NCBI RefSeq assembly: GCF_001597745.1
Contig: NZ_LUHJ01000076.1
Span: 45,732-105,929, forward strand
Length of the DNA: 60,198 nucleotides
From: Anabaena sp. 4-3
Lineage (GTDB): Bacteria > Cyanobacteriota > Cyanobacteriia > Cyanobacteriales > Nostocaceae
Direction: 5' to 3'
A model generated the notes under the pieces. That model was not told where the DNA came from and ran no database searches. It saw nothing but the letters and a program-made list of their open reading frames with translations. Of the stretch, positions 38,101 to 46,034 are shown piece by piece. Within the stretch, counting starts at the first letter, position 1, and each line of letters starts with the position of its first letter. Position numbers and translations under genes: made by a program.

Positions 38101-40728
38101 CAGAGGCGCAGAGGCGAGCCAGTGCGTTGGGCGGCTCCGCCGACTTAAAGCAACTGGCGTGCGGAGAGTTTGAGAAGAGTTTGCTGGTTGTTTAACTGGG
38201 GTGTTGGTTGTGGGGGTGAAGTTGATTTGAGATGCTGTCTCAGATGGAAACTGGAATAACCAACTATGCTCTTGTTTTTGTTGGAATTCTCTACCAACGC
38301 TAGTCAGAAAGTCCCAGGCTGGTTGATTCTTTTGTGTGGGTGTGTATGAAACTTTGAGTTGGCTTAGTCTTTTTTGTTGTGCGAGGTTTCCTAGATAAGC
38401 CAGCATTTGATGTTCTACACCACGCCCCAATACTCGACAACTTAGTAAAAATGTGTCTACGACTAGGCTCGTTTCTGCTGTTGCAAATAACATTAAACCT
38501 ACTAAGCCATAATCACCGAAGCGGTCTTTAACTTTGACTACTCGACAGTCTAAGCTTCCTGATGTCAGTAGTTGTTGAATTTCTGTCTCAGACCGTCTGA
38601 TTGTTGTCAGGTTAAACTGATTGGTGCGTTGAGTTAGTTGAGCAACCCTTGTCAGTTGCTCGTTTTGCATGGGGGAAATTTCAATTTCTAAGTTGAGTTG
38701 GGCAAGGAAATCAGCAAAGGAAAGCGAATCTTGTTGTAAGCGTTGGCGTTGGATGTTTTGTTGATAGAGGTTAGTTCTTTGTTGGTCTTCTTGAGTGGTT
38801 TGCAGTTGGTCGAAAGCCCATGTATGTTGTAAGAATTGGGGGATGCGATCGCTTTGTTGGGGAAGTTGTAGAGTCAAGATTTCTGGACAGTTGGCTCTCA
38901 CTTCTGCACATTCAACTGGGTTGTCATCTATGAAAATGAAGCTGTCTAAACTCAGTTGCAATTCGTTAGCTAAATGTTTCAGATTCTCTGATTTCGATTG
39001 CCAATTAATCCGCCAATTCACGAGATGATGGCGTTGCAGTACCATATCTGGATGTTGCTCGAAGACTGCAAAGACATCTTCTTCTTGGTTCTTACTGCAC
39101 AAACAAATTAGTTTGCCGGTTGCTTGCTGCTCTAGGATAAATTGTTGTAGGTTTCTAAATGGTGGCTCGATTTTTACTCCTGCAACTCCATCTTCTCCAC
39201 AAACACCACTCCATAAGGTATTGTCACAGTCAAGGGCAATTACTTTGTAGGGACTGCTGTTCAATGCCAATATCTTCCGCGCTAGCATTGTCCCCAAGGC
39301 GCAGAAAAAGGTTGGTGTGTAGGGGATGTGTCCGAGTTCGTCGCCGTAGGGATCGTAGTAATTCTCTACTGGGTAAATACTGCTCAATTCTTGACTCTTG
39401 ATCAGATACATCCCATTCACATCTTTGAGTTCTGCTGCTAACAGTTCTTGCATTCTCTCATATATACTGTTAGTTGCTGCATCATTATTTGCAGATGGAG
39501 GACATATACAAATCAAATGGGGAATTGGCGATCGCGTGGCGGCTGTTTTTAATGCGCTACTAAAATCCTCAACGGTTTTCTCTAATTGGGCTGTGTTTTT
39601 GGCAACTTGTTGTAATTCTGAGTGCTGGTTTTGGTGGTGGCGTGTCGCATAAATATTAAAGAGTCCCGAACCGTGTAGGAGAGACTCTTCATCAACAACA
39701 TATTTAAAGCCTTTTTCGGTCAGCAAGTGCAGAACTTGCCGAATGGTGCTACCTTCTTGATCATGCACCTCCATCACAATCTGCTTAATCAAAGGCCAGT
39801 GATGCTCTTTTATCCCTTGCAGAATGGCTAACTCGCTTTTCTCTGCATCGAGTTTGAGTAAATCAATCTTGGTAATTTGATACTCTTCAATGATTTCGGA
39901 AAGACTCCGCAGTTGAGCCTGATAGGTTTCTCGCTCTAGTCTATCTTGGAGGAATTGATCAGCTAGACGTTCTAATGAGTCTGCATCCAGAGAGTTATCC
40001 CGTTGCAGCATATTGATAATGACTGAACGAATAGCTTTTTCATCTTGCTCTGCATCAGCCGCGAAACTGGAGAAGACTGAGGAACGAGGGTAAAATGTGA
40101 AGGTTTCTTGTCTAGATTCACCACCTAAGCCGCAGTTAAATAGATGGGCATTTTGACAGTAAAGCTGGGCGTTTGTCTGTAATTTATCAAAAGCGTGGGG
40201 TGCAGGTTCAAAGGCGTAAATACTGCCTTTGGGTGCTTTTTGCTGGGCAAATAAGGTAAATAAACCAATGTTTGCACCCACATCAATAATACAGTCGTCT
40301 TCATTAAAGACTATGCCATGCTTGAGATAGACGCGATCTACGAAGATTTCTTGGTATAAATATTCGGTTTCGTATTGGTTGAGGTGCGCGATTTCTATGT
40401 GATTTGGTAGGGTGTGACGTAGGCGATCGCCCAAAATTTCTGCTTTGAGAGTATCATCAACTACCAGATGTAGACGATATTTATTTGCTTCCCAATCCTC
40501 AAACCTCACCAGAACTACATTAATGCCATCATGATTACTAGCCAAGCGACTGGCTGGATTCAGCAGTTCTTGAAATACCTGGTTGTAAGGAGAAAACTCT
40601 ATGGCATAAGGTAAACCGATTTCTTGGAACCAATAAGCCAAGGAATCTTCAACTAATTCGCTTGTAAATGTCGCTGTGATAACAATTTTCTGGTGATAAA
40701 TTTGGTTGAATAAATCTAATCCAGACAT
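32104..40728 (-). CDS. NRPS 1: FkbM/FkbH - PCP - sulfotransferase - C - A - PCP - E
   Basis: 2874 residues. An FkbH-type N-terminal segment (1-80) is interrupted by an FkbM methyltransferase (about 140-325, DVGANIGLFT), then resumes (about 385) into the HAD domain with LDCDNTLW (Asp500, Asp502) and the FkbH C-terminal part to 830. PCP1 has Ser955 (LGGDS); the sulfotransferase (1045-1325) has the PAPS loop SPHRSGSTLLR; C (1355-1790) has HHIIGDG; A (1815-2310); PCP2 Ser2355; E (2405-2860) with HHLAVDG and TVGWFTSIFPV. My A code reading is D-A-L-W-M-G-G-V-F-K, a hydrophobic residue. FkbH domains load glyceryl units from 1,3-bisphosphoglycerate, so the starter should be methylated, sulfated glycerate, followed by a D-amino acid. 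First gene of the cluster. Confidence 0.93.
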   Translation of the reverse strand: MSGLDLFNQIYHQKIVITATFTSELVEDSLAYWFQEIGLPYAIEFSPYNQVFQELLNPASRLASNHDGINVVLVRFEDWEANKYRLHLVVDDTLKAEILGDRLRHTLPNHIEIAHLNQYETEYLYQEIFVDRVYLKHGIVFNEDDCIIDVGANIGLFTLFAQQKAPKGSIYAFEPAPHAFDKLQTNAQLYCQNAHLFNCGLGGESRQETFTFYPRSSVFSSFAADAEQDEKAIRSVIINMLQRDNSLDADSLERLADQFLQDRLERETYQAQLRSLSEIIEEYQITKIDLLKLDAEKSELAILQGIKEHHWPLIKQIVMEVHDQEGSTIRQVLHLLTEKGFKYVVDEESLLHGSGLFNIYATRHHQNQHSELQQVAKNTAQLEKTVEDFSSALKTAATRSPIPHLICICPPSANNDAATNSIYERMQELLAAELKDVNGMYLIKSQELSSIYPVENYYDPYGDELGHIPYTPTFFCALGTMLARKILALNSSPYKVIALDCDNTLWSGVCGEDGVAGVKIEPPFRNLQQFILEQQATGKLICLCSKNQEEDVFAVFEQHPDMVLQRHHLVNWRINWQSKSENLKHLANELQLSLDSFIFIDDNPVECAEVRANCPEILTLQLPQQSDRIPQFLQHTWAFDQLQTTQEDQQRTNLYQQNIQRQRLQQDSLSFADFLAQLNLEIEISPMQNEQLTRVAQLTQRTNQFNLTTIRRSETEIQQLLTSGSLDCRVVKVKDRFGDYGLVGLMLFATAETSLVVDTFLLSCRVLGRGVEHQMLAYLGNLAQQKRLSQLKVSYTPTQKNQPAWDFLTSVGREFQQKQEHSWLFQFPSETASQINFTPTTNTPVKQPANSSQTLRTPVALSRRSRPTHWLASAPLREINPPSDFYQRIARNLYTPELIQKEIASRQQRQRPQLEIEFIAPRTPIEKAIANLFAEILKLDKVGINDNFFELGGDSIRGAILINKLQAQLNEIIHFVVLFDTKTVANLAAYIEENYPQTAAKLLGKQTTAIIDIPQERIDETKVLQMRSLIPAIAPPIDKDTEKNPPAIFILSPHRSGSTLLRVILGGNPQLFAPPELELLTFNTLADRKAAFSGRYSFWAEGTIRTIMQIKGCSPEEAIALMEELEAQNLTTKQFYHLIQQWLGKKILVDKTPSYSIDLETLKRAEINFQNPLYIHLVRHPLATMRSYEEARVEQTFPYQHPFNRRQLAELVWLISHQNILQFLQEIPPERQYQLKFEDIVNQPQTTVERLCQFLGVDFHPEMLQPYKEKKQRMTDGIYAQSRMVGDVKFHQHQSINPDTAESWKQYYKTDFLSNIAWQVAESLGYQREEGTDNQRNNLVIPPVSRGSTTEYQEFPLSFAQQRLWVLAQLEPDNPFYNMFKAVRLNGRLNIAVLESSLNEIIRRHEILRTTFSSVAGTPAQVIAPQATIKLAVVDLQKFSGQAQLEQLQLVATQDQLQPFDLTKGLLLRVTLVQLEPESYALLLTMHHIIGDGWSMGVFIKELSSLYRSFLVGDASPLPELPIQYADFTIWQRQWLQGEALQTQINYWKQQLADAPPLLELPTDRPRPSVQTFRGWCFSFQIDATLTASLKELSQKSGTTLFMTLMAAYATLLCRYSGQTDILLGTPIASRNQQDIEGLIGFFVNTLVMRTRLEGNPSFSELLTQVRSTSMDAYANQDVPFEQIVEALQIERSLSHSPLFQVMFALQNAPMEQLDTPELAVNPLHLDNVNAKVDLTLQMWEQGNCLQGFWQYNTDLFDEDRIARMSGHFQTLLAGIVANPQQSIGTLPLLTEGELHQLLVEWNDTHIPYPDSKCIHELFEEQVEQTPDAVAVVYEDECLTYRELNDRANQLAHYLQTLGVEKEVLVGICVERSLEMIIGILAINKAGGAYVPFDPAYPQERLAYMFQDTGVSVLLIQQQLRGLLPPNSAKVICLDTDQEIFSQYSPENLKTDVTPDNLTHIMYTSGSTGIPKGVCIIHRNVVRLAKGTNYASLTPQEVFLQLGPLSFDASTLEIWPCLLNGAKLVLMPSQKPSLEELGEIIQRYQVSILWLTASLFHLMVDERLSDLQPVRQLMSGGDVLSVAHVQKVVQELKNCKFLNGYGPTENTVFTTCFPVTPDTQLEKSIPIGRVIGNTQVYILDSNLQPVPVGVWGEMCVGGAGLARGYWNRPGLNQQKFIPNPFGHPESDRLYKTGDLVRYLPDGNIEFFSRIDNQVKIRGFRIELAEIEVVLTQHPQVRDAVVIAREDKPGSKSLAAYLIPEGTQPTSSELRAFLKQKLPDYMVPASFTVMAALPITPNGKVDRRALPVPEFELNDSNSLVAPRTDNEKILLQIWQDVLLLKQVCIHDNFFELGGDSIIGIQIIARANQAGLKLTPKQLFQHQTIAELAAVAVTNTTQKAEQGLVTGNVPLTPIQHWFFERNLAEPHHFNQSVLLEVPPHIKPELLEQALQKLLYHHDALRLRYVQQATQWQQYNSDVCDDLSLAIADLSHLAPAAQTKAIESQAEEIQRSLNLADGPLMRVLLFNLGESSPSRLLIVIHHLAVDGISWRILLEDLSQAYKQLDSGNHIQLPAKTTSFKDWAIRLQNYAADPELHREIDYWLDSMQFAVAPLPLDFPATASANTVGSSRTVSVSLSIEQTRALLQDVPVAYNTQINDVLLTALVESFAQWTGYDSLLIELEGHGREDLFTDVDLSRTVGWFTSIFPVCLKAGLHHPGEALKSVKEQLRHIPNRGIGYGILRYLSRDAAINQQLGLLPQAQVSFNYLGQFDQTHLASLGWKYAQESSGSIHSPKGQRRHLLNVNGLVIEGRLQLEWKYSSAFHHQSTVENLANNYVKTLEAIIDHCLSTEAGGYTPSDFPEVNLSQEALDELLAEIE
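38096..38168. repeat. Palindromic dispersed repeat inserted in frame in NRPS 1
   Basis: A CACGCAGAGGCGCAGAGGCG tract is followed by a nested hairpin: outer arms GCCAGT/ACTGGC and an inner GGCGGCTCCGCC palindrome. This is the type of repeat common between cyanobacterial genes, but here it is inside the coding sequence and encodes residues about 854-877 (LSRRSRPTHWLASAPLRE) in the linker between the FkbH region and PCP1. The frame is open throughout. Confidence 0.75.
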
Positions 40729-41317
40729 AAAACTGATTGTTAAAATTTTGTTATGTGCGTATTAAATTCTGCAAGAATCAGCAGACAGAAAATTCAGAAA
40801 AGTTGAAATTTAAAGTCGAATAAAGCAATCTATGTCTTGTGATATATGACAGTTTATTTATCCATCTGGTTTGATAGGTAAATACAATAGACAACATCAG
40901 GTATTTTCAGGCATTGCCGAAAATACTCGCAGCAGCTTTGGGCTTGACTTTCAACCAAAGTAAGCTGACCAATCACAAAAGTTAATGAAGAAAATTGTGA
41001 TTCCACAATTTCCAGCTTGCTGGCAGTCTTCACCTCTCAGGTATCAATAGTATCAGATTAGGTTAGTTTTACAGATTTGATTTACTTAATTAAACATTAA
41101 ATTTTTATACATACTACTATTTGACGCTTATTGAACAAATACATAATCTCAGCTTTGTCAATAAAACGCAATAGCACTTAACTGTACTTTAGCTTCAAGA
41201 ACAGCGAGAATTAAGGGGCTTGTATCCTTTTTTCGCAGGCTCATTCTTCTCCCTGTACCCTGCCGTTGGCGCAGCCTTTGCTACGCAACGCTACCGCGAA
41301 CCCGTAGGGTAGGGGTT

Positions 41318-41547
41318 TAGGGAACACCACATAATAAATTATCCCAATCGACTGTTAGTAGTTAGTAGTAGTTAGTAAGGTGCGTCAGGATAAATATTGT
41401 CTTGGTATGGCTAGGGTTTCTCCCACTGACGCACCCTAGTCTTAGTAGTTAGTAGGGTGCGTCAGGATGAATATTGTCTTGGTATGGCTAGGGTTTCTCC
41501 TACTGACGCACCCTACATTTTAGATATTTTTTGATCTGGAAGTCCCT
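41318..41547. repeat. MITE-like dispersed repeat, copy 1, with nested elements
   Basis: Left end TAGGGAACACCA followed by ATAATAAATTATCC; right end GATCTGGAAGTCCCT. The ends are imperfect inverted repeats (AGGGAACxCCA against AGGGACTTCCA). A diverged second copy with the same ends but no nested insert is at 45429-45524. No transposase frame inside. Confidence 0.5.
41376..41516. repeat. Two tandem copies of a TAGGGTGCGTCAG...CTGACGCACCCTA element
   Basis: Each copy is about 63 bp, begins TA(A/G)GGTGCGTCAG and ends CTGACGCACCCTA, with near-identical interiors (GATAAATATTGTCTTGGTAT). Copy 1 spans 41376-41438 and copy 2 spans 41453-41516. The terminal inverted repeats match the element at 60131-60196, so this is a dispersed miniature inverted-repeat family. 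Confidence 0.75.
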
Positions 41548-42183
41548 GAGAAAACTTCAGGTTGAACCCTGGATTTAAACCTTTGTAACAGGTTATCAAG
41601 CGCAAAATAGCTTTATATTATAGTCTAAACGTTGGCTTATGCAAAGTAATTGTAAAGTTTTTAACCTCTAGCGCACCAGACTAATGTCGCAGTTGCCTAA
41701 GTTTGAGTAGAACACATAACACAACAACACCCAACATCTACTCGTTGTTTTGATTTCCTCTCCTTGTTCATGTTACTCAGGGATATAATCAGTTTCATTA
41801 TCTGAAATCAGAATGAAAAACAGTTACATTGCCCTCATTTTTGGCTACTTGAGGAAATATCAACTTTCGCGTTGGGTGTTGTCGGTTGTTGACGAGACAG
41901 ACATCAAATTAAACAGCGTTTTTTACCTCTTTTACTAACTACACTCTAGCTGTTACATCTGCCAGGGAAGCCTTGTGGCTTCAATTAATAGATTAGCACT
42001 TCTAGATTAGTATGGTAGTGTTTGCAAATAAACTTTACTTTGTCATAATGGCAATTTATCTCAAAGCCTGAATATAGCTAAGTTTAAGCCAGAAAAAATA
42101 TTTCAAACTTAGATAATCAGTTGCAAGTAAACGCTCATATATTTTGAAGTTTTGAAAATTATAGCTATGTGTTGCCTATGGTC

Positions 42184-44943
42184 TCACGATTTCAGAGCAG
42201 GTTTGTTGGCTATGCTGCTGTTATGGGCGTTATCTAGGGGTTTAACAGGGATTTCAATCCAAAATTCTGTACCCTTACCGATTTCTGAGACACACTCTAA
42301 AACTCCGCCGTGTTTTTCTACCACAATTTGGTAGCTGATTGCTAAACCTAATCCTGTCCCTTTTCCTACTGACTTAGTAGTGAAAAATGGGTCAAATATG
42401 CGCTTTTTCACTTCCGGCGACATTCCTGGGCCATTGTCAGCAATGCGGATCAAAATCCGAGATTGATTTGGATCAAATTGGGTAGTAATGTTAATTTGCG
42501 ATTTAATAGACTGGTTTTGTGTTGAATGCTCCTCTAGGGCATCAATGGCATTAGCCAGTACATTCATAAATACTTGATTCATCTGTCCGGCATAGCATTC
42601 TATCAATGGTAATTCGCCATAATTTTTCATAATTTCAATGCCAGCAAAATGAGCATTTGCTTTGAGTCGATGTTGCAAAATCAATAAAGTGTTATTGATA
42701 CCTTCATGGATGTCAACATACTTATTTTCTGCTTCATCTAGACGGGAGAAATTGCGTAATGACAAAACTAAAGAACGGATGCGATCTGCACCTACCTGCA
42801 TAGAAGAGATAATTTTGGGTAAGTCTTCGATGACAAAATCTAAGTCTAATTCTTCTAAGGCTTGGGAAATTTCACGGTGGGGCTGAGGATGGTATTTTTG
42901 ATAAAGTGTTAAAATTTGCAATAATTCTTGAGTATATTCGCTGGCGTGGCTGAGATTACCATAGATAAAGTTGACAGGGTTGTTAATTTCGTGGGCTATC
43001 CCTGCTACTAACTGTCCCAAGCTGGACATTTTTTCATTTTGAATCAATTTGGTTTGGGTGTCTTGCAGTTGTAGCAAAGCTTGTTCTAATTGGGTGGCTT
43101 TGGCGGTGGCTTCTGCTTCTGCGCGACAACTGTGTTCATATAGTTGTGCTTGATAAATGGCGATCGCTGCTTGATCTGCTAGTTGTTGTAACAAATCTAT
43201 CTCCGCATCTTGCCAATGTCTCGGTGCATCGCACTGGTGAGCAATCAGTAAACCCCAGAGTTGCTGACTCATCTTAATGGGTACAATCAAGTTAGCTTGT
43301 ACTTGTAAGCTCTGTAAAAATTCTTGATGACAAGCACTGATAGAATCAGTAGCTACATTGTCTATGGCTCTGACTCTACCTCGAAAGTAAAGACTGGTGT
43401 ATTCATCAGGAAAGCATCCCAAAGGCAATTTTAAGCCTAAAACTGACACCCAATTCCCATTTAGCTCTTCGACAACTACCTCACCCTCAGACTCGCTCAA
43501 GAGTTGGTAAATCACTACTCTGTCGGAATTTAATAAAGAGCGCACTTCCCTGACAATGGTTTGTAGAGTAGTTGCCAAATCCAAGCTACTACGCATCTGC
43601 TCGGTGACTTGCTTGAGTACCTTGGTAATCAGGTAGGATTTTTCTAACTCGGTGGTTTGTTCTTTTACCTGACGTTCTAAGTCAGCGTTGAGTGCTTGGA
43701 TTTGTTGGTTAGTTTGTCGCTGTTGAATGGCGATCGCAAAATCATATCCTAAAGCTTGCGCTAAAGAAACATCTTCCTGAGTCCATTGGGGTGCTTGTCC
43801 TTTTTTCTGTTCGCGCCACACTTCAAAGGAAAGTCGCGGTAGCTGTTGTCGTTGATTTTCCTCACATTTTCCCGCCCAGAGAATTTCTGTGTCAAATTCC
43901 GGGCGTAAAATCGTGATCACTCCGATCAACTCTTGGCGATAATGTAGGGGCATCACCAACATTCCCCGAATCCGAGTAGACTGAAACGCAAAAGCTAACA
44001 CCCGCAACCGAGGTTCTTTGTAAATATCAGCAATTGCCCAAACTTCACCCGGTTTCGATTCAGCCATCCAGTTACGCCATACGGGATGTTCTTCCATCAC
44101 ACTACTTGCTGATGCTTCTGTTATCTGTGGCTGCTCACCCCATGTATACATTTCTTGACTTTTATGCAGATACAGTCTGCCACTGATACCATTTAAAGCT
44201 TTAATCGTGACTTCTAAAGCTGGTAGTAATTTGATGTGAGATTGCTTATGCAGCAGGGTTGTGACTTGGTTAATAATCACTTCGCGTTGTTGCTGGGCGC
44301 GAGTTGCTGTGAGGAGATTGTTGTGAGTGATTGCGATCGCTAGTTGCTCACTGACTTGTTGAACGATTTTCAGTTCCCGTTTTAAAATCGTGCGTGGTTG
44401 ACTGTGGTGTGACACCAACAATCCCCATAATTCCGACTGACTTGATGCTTCTGGCAAATCACACAAGACAATCGGCACTACCAACGAAGACTTCACACCC
44501 ATTGCTTGTAAATATTGCAGATGACAAGCGTCTACTTGTCTATAGTAGATATTGTTATTTAATGAAGGTTGTGCTGTGGTAGGTGATTGTACTGAGGATA
44601 GCCCAATTTGTCCACTCGCCACATCCACAATTGAGCGTTGACGCGCCAAGAGAAACATTTCTCTGGCTTCGGCGGGGATATCATCGACGGGAAACCGTAA
44701 ACCCAATAGCGATGGTAGACGCTGTTGATGAATCGATTCTGCAATTACTTCACCACTACCATCCGTATCAAACCGATACACCATTACTCGGTCTGTGGCT
44801 AAAAAGCTGCGGATTTCCGCAACTGTAGCTGTTAAAATATCTGGAAGTTCGAGCGATCGCCTCATCCGATTAGTGATTCGATGCCATAAACTGTCTTGCT
44901 CGAAAGCTGGTGGCAAACTACCTGAGTTATCCGTAAATGTCAT
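42184..44943 (-). CDS. Sensor histidine kinase with three GAF domains, two of them phytochrome/CBCR-like
   Basis: 919 residues, no membrane helices. GAF1 (about 25-205) is phytochrome-like, with FPVDDIPAEAR and a Cys-His pair at Cys140 (VDACHLQYLQAMGV). GAF2 (about 225-420) lacks such a Cys. GAF3 (about 455-600) is cyanobacteriochrome-like, with YFRGRVRAIDNV and a second Cys-His near 537 (SACHQEFLQ). A coiled-coil linker leads to the kinase core: H-box AHEINNPVNF (about 650), N-box QVFMNVLANAIDAL, DNGPGMS, FDPFFTTK and GKGTGLGLAIS. Both Cys-His pairs could attach a bilin, suggesting light or redox sensing. No receiver domain or response regulator gene adjacent. It lies upstream of the cluster on the same strand, but a regulatory link is unproven. 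Confidence 0.9.
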   Translation of the reverse strand: MTFTDNSGSLPPAFEQDSLWHRITNRMRRSLELPDILTATVAEIRSFLATDRVMVYRFDTDGSGEVIAESIHQQRLPSLLGLRFPVDDIPAEAREMFLLARQRSIVDVASGQIGLSSVQSPTTAQPSLNNNIYYRQVDACHLQYLQAMGVKSSLVVPIVLCDLPEASSQSELWGLLVSHHSQPRTILKRELKIVQQVSEQLAIAITHNNLLTATRAQQQREVIINQVTTLLHKQSHIKLLPALEVTIKALNGISGRLYLHKSQEMYTWGEQPQITEASASSVMEEHPVWRNWMAESKPGEVWAIADIYKEPRLRVLAFAFQSTRIRGMLVMPLHYRQELIGVITILRPEFDTEILWAGKCEENQRQQLPRLSFEVWREQKKGQAPQWTQEDVSLAQALGYDFAIAIQQRQTNQQIQALNADLERQVKEQTTELEKSYLITKVLKQVTEQMRSSLDLATTLQTIVREVRSLLNSDRVVIYQLLSESEGEVVVEELNGNWVSVLGLKLPLGCFPDEYTSLYFRGRVRAIDNVATDSISACHQEFLQSLQVQANLIVPIKMSQQLWGLLIAHQCDAPRHWQDAEIDLLQQLADQAAIAIYQAQLYEHSCRAEAEATAKATQLEQALLQLQDTQTKLIQNEKMSSLGQLVAGIAHEINNPVNFIYGNLSHASEYTQELLQILTLYQKYHPQPHREISQALEELDLDFVIEDLPKIISSMQVGADRIRSLVLSLRNFSRLDEAENKYVDIHEGINNTLLILQHRLKANAHFAGIEIMKNYGELPLIECYAGQMNQVFMNVLANAIDALEEHSTQNQSIKSQINITTQFDPNQSRILIRIADNGPGMSPEVKKRIFDPFFTTKSVGKGTGLGLAISYQIVVEKHGGVLECVSEIGKGTEFWIEIPVKPLDNAHNSSIANKPALKS

Positions 44944-45428
44944 TACCTAGCACACCTAAACAAGTTTAAATTTTTTCTTTGACCTGATTACTACACAGAT
45001 AATTTTAAAATTTATTAAGAATTCTTTTAATTTTATCTGCTGCATTATTTATATGAATTCCGTGAAATTATCTAAATTAGATACTTGAAAATATTTCAGC
45101 ATGAAAGAAAAATCAAGTTATAAGGCTCGCCATTATACCAATTTTCTCAAATCAAGCAACTGATCCAAATCACAACAGCTAAATTACATCTGACTGCCTG
45201 AATTGTGAATTTTGAATTGCTATGACTTATCAGTTCTAAAAAATTGACCAATCTTTGATGTAATCTCCTCTAGGCTAGTTCCCAGCTTGAACAAATTTGT
45301 ATTTTGTCTCAGTATTGATCAAGCTGAAATCAATCTTGAGATAGATTTCATCAAATTAAAAAATGCTGTGAATAGTTGTGGTTAACTATGTACACTAAGC
45401 AGATAAAAAAGTTATGCAGGTGAGATGT

Positions 45429-45524
45429 TAGGGAACTCCAAAAAAATAAATTATCCTGCTGAAAGTTGCTGACAGTTCACTGTTAACTGTTAAATGATGG
45501 GAGATTTTTGACTTGGAAGTACCT
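45429..45524. repeat. MITE-like dispersed repeat, copy 2
   Basis: Begins TTAGGGAACTCCA then AAATAAATTATCC and ends GACTTGGAAGTACCT. It matches the ends of the longer copy at 41318-41547, which carries a nested insertion. About 95 bp, no coding capacity. Confidence 0.5.
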
Positions 45525-45537
45525 GGAAATATTTCAT

Positions 45538-45882
45538 ACTCCCTATCAAAACATAGTGGGAGTGTGAAAACCCCTACTCTTTAGAGAGGGGATGTAGCTT
45601 GCTTCCCCGCAGGGGTAACACGACTCAACAGGTTAAAACCTGTTGTTTTAAGACGAGACTTCTGGTAAATTTTTACTGATGATGTTGGTGAAAAACCCAT
45701 AACAAAAAGCATCATAAGTTGACCAAAAGTAACCGTACAGCCAAGCAATTGGTCGAGGCGGGTAGGACTGTTTGAGCCAGTCAAAGCCCCTTTGGGGCAG
45801 AACAAACATTGCGTAGTCTGCTTATAGCAGGCGTAGCAATATCAGTTCAGAATCCTGGTTTTTCAAAGCCAGGAGAGTTCAA
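45538..45882 (+). mobile_element. IS200/IS605-like remnant or palindrome-associated element without transposase
   Basis: The right end has the form usual for this family: GAATCCTGG, a short loop, then CCAGGAGAGTTCAA, i.e. an imperfect hairpin followed by TTCAA at 45878-45882. Upstream are further hairpins (ACTCCC/GGGAGT at 45538-45563; CCCCT/AGGGG at 45571-45591; GTCTGCT/AGCAGGC near 45815-45834) that could be the left end and an omega-RNA-like scaffold. No tnpA or tnpB frame is present. A second copy of the right end lies at 46855-46905. Family assignment is by end structure only. Confidence 0.5.
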
Positions 45883-46034
45883 TCCCACTGCATCAGCAAT
45901 CAAACTTATCAGCCTTCAGGTAGGGAACAGGGAACAGGTAACAAATTTACTGTTGTCTGTTAGCTGTTTTGGTGATTAACCAATTGATATGAGTCATCTA
46001 TATCCAGGGACAATTAGAAAATTAACAACTAACC

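Larger units (their letters stand above)
40729..42183. other. 1.45-kb gene-free region upstream of the biosynthetic cluster
   Basis: Lies between the histidine kinase 3' end and NRPS 1, both on the minus strand. It must hold the promoter of the 35-kb transcript, but I could not identify convincing -35/-10 or NtcA sites. It contains GC-rich dispersed repeats (about 41260-41315), a MITE-like repeat with two nested elements (41318-41547), a 12-bp inverted repeat (41724-41735 with 41871-41882), a hairpin GAAGCC/GGCTTC (about 41967-41982), and one 41-codon open frame at 41813-41938 (plus strand) that I do not regard as an established gene. Confidence 0.6.
44944..46025. other. About 1.1-kb region without protein-coding genes, holding mobile-element remnants
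   Basis: From 44944 to about 45428 the DNA is AT-rich with no recognisable feature. It then contains a MITE-like repeat (45429-45524) and an IS200/IS605-like end structure (about 45538-45882). From 45883 to the NADAR gene nothing stands out apart from short filler. The 74-codon frame on the minus strand at 45581-45805 coincides with the element and is not supported as a gene. Confidence 0.6.

Noticed and set aside
41813-41938. 41-codon open frame on the plus strand (MKNSYIALIFGYLRKY...)
   Set aside because: No ribosome-binding site and no known family; part of it is an arm of an inverted repeat. Kept only as a remark in the gene-free region.
42184-44943. Dedicated regulator of the biosynthetic cluster
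   Set aside because: Only proximity supports this; no response regulator or binding site was found, so it is a question in the findings and not a call.
45581-45805. 74-codon open frame on the minus strand
   Set aside because: It overlaps the hairpin-rich IS-like remnant, has low-complexity composition and no start signal or family.
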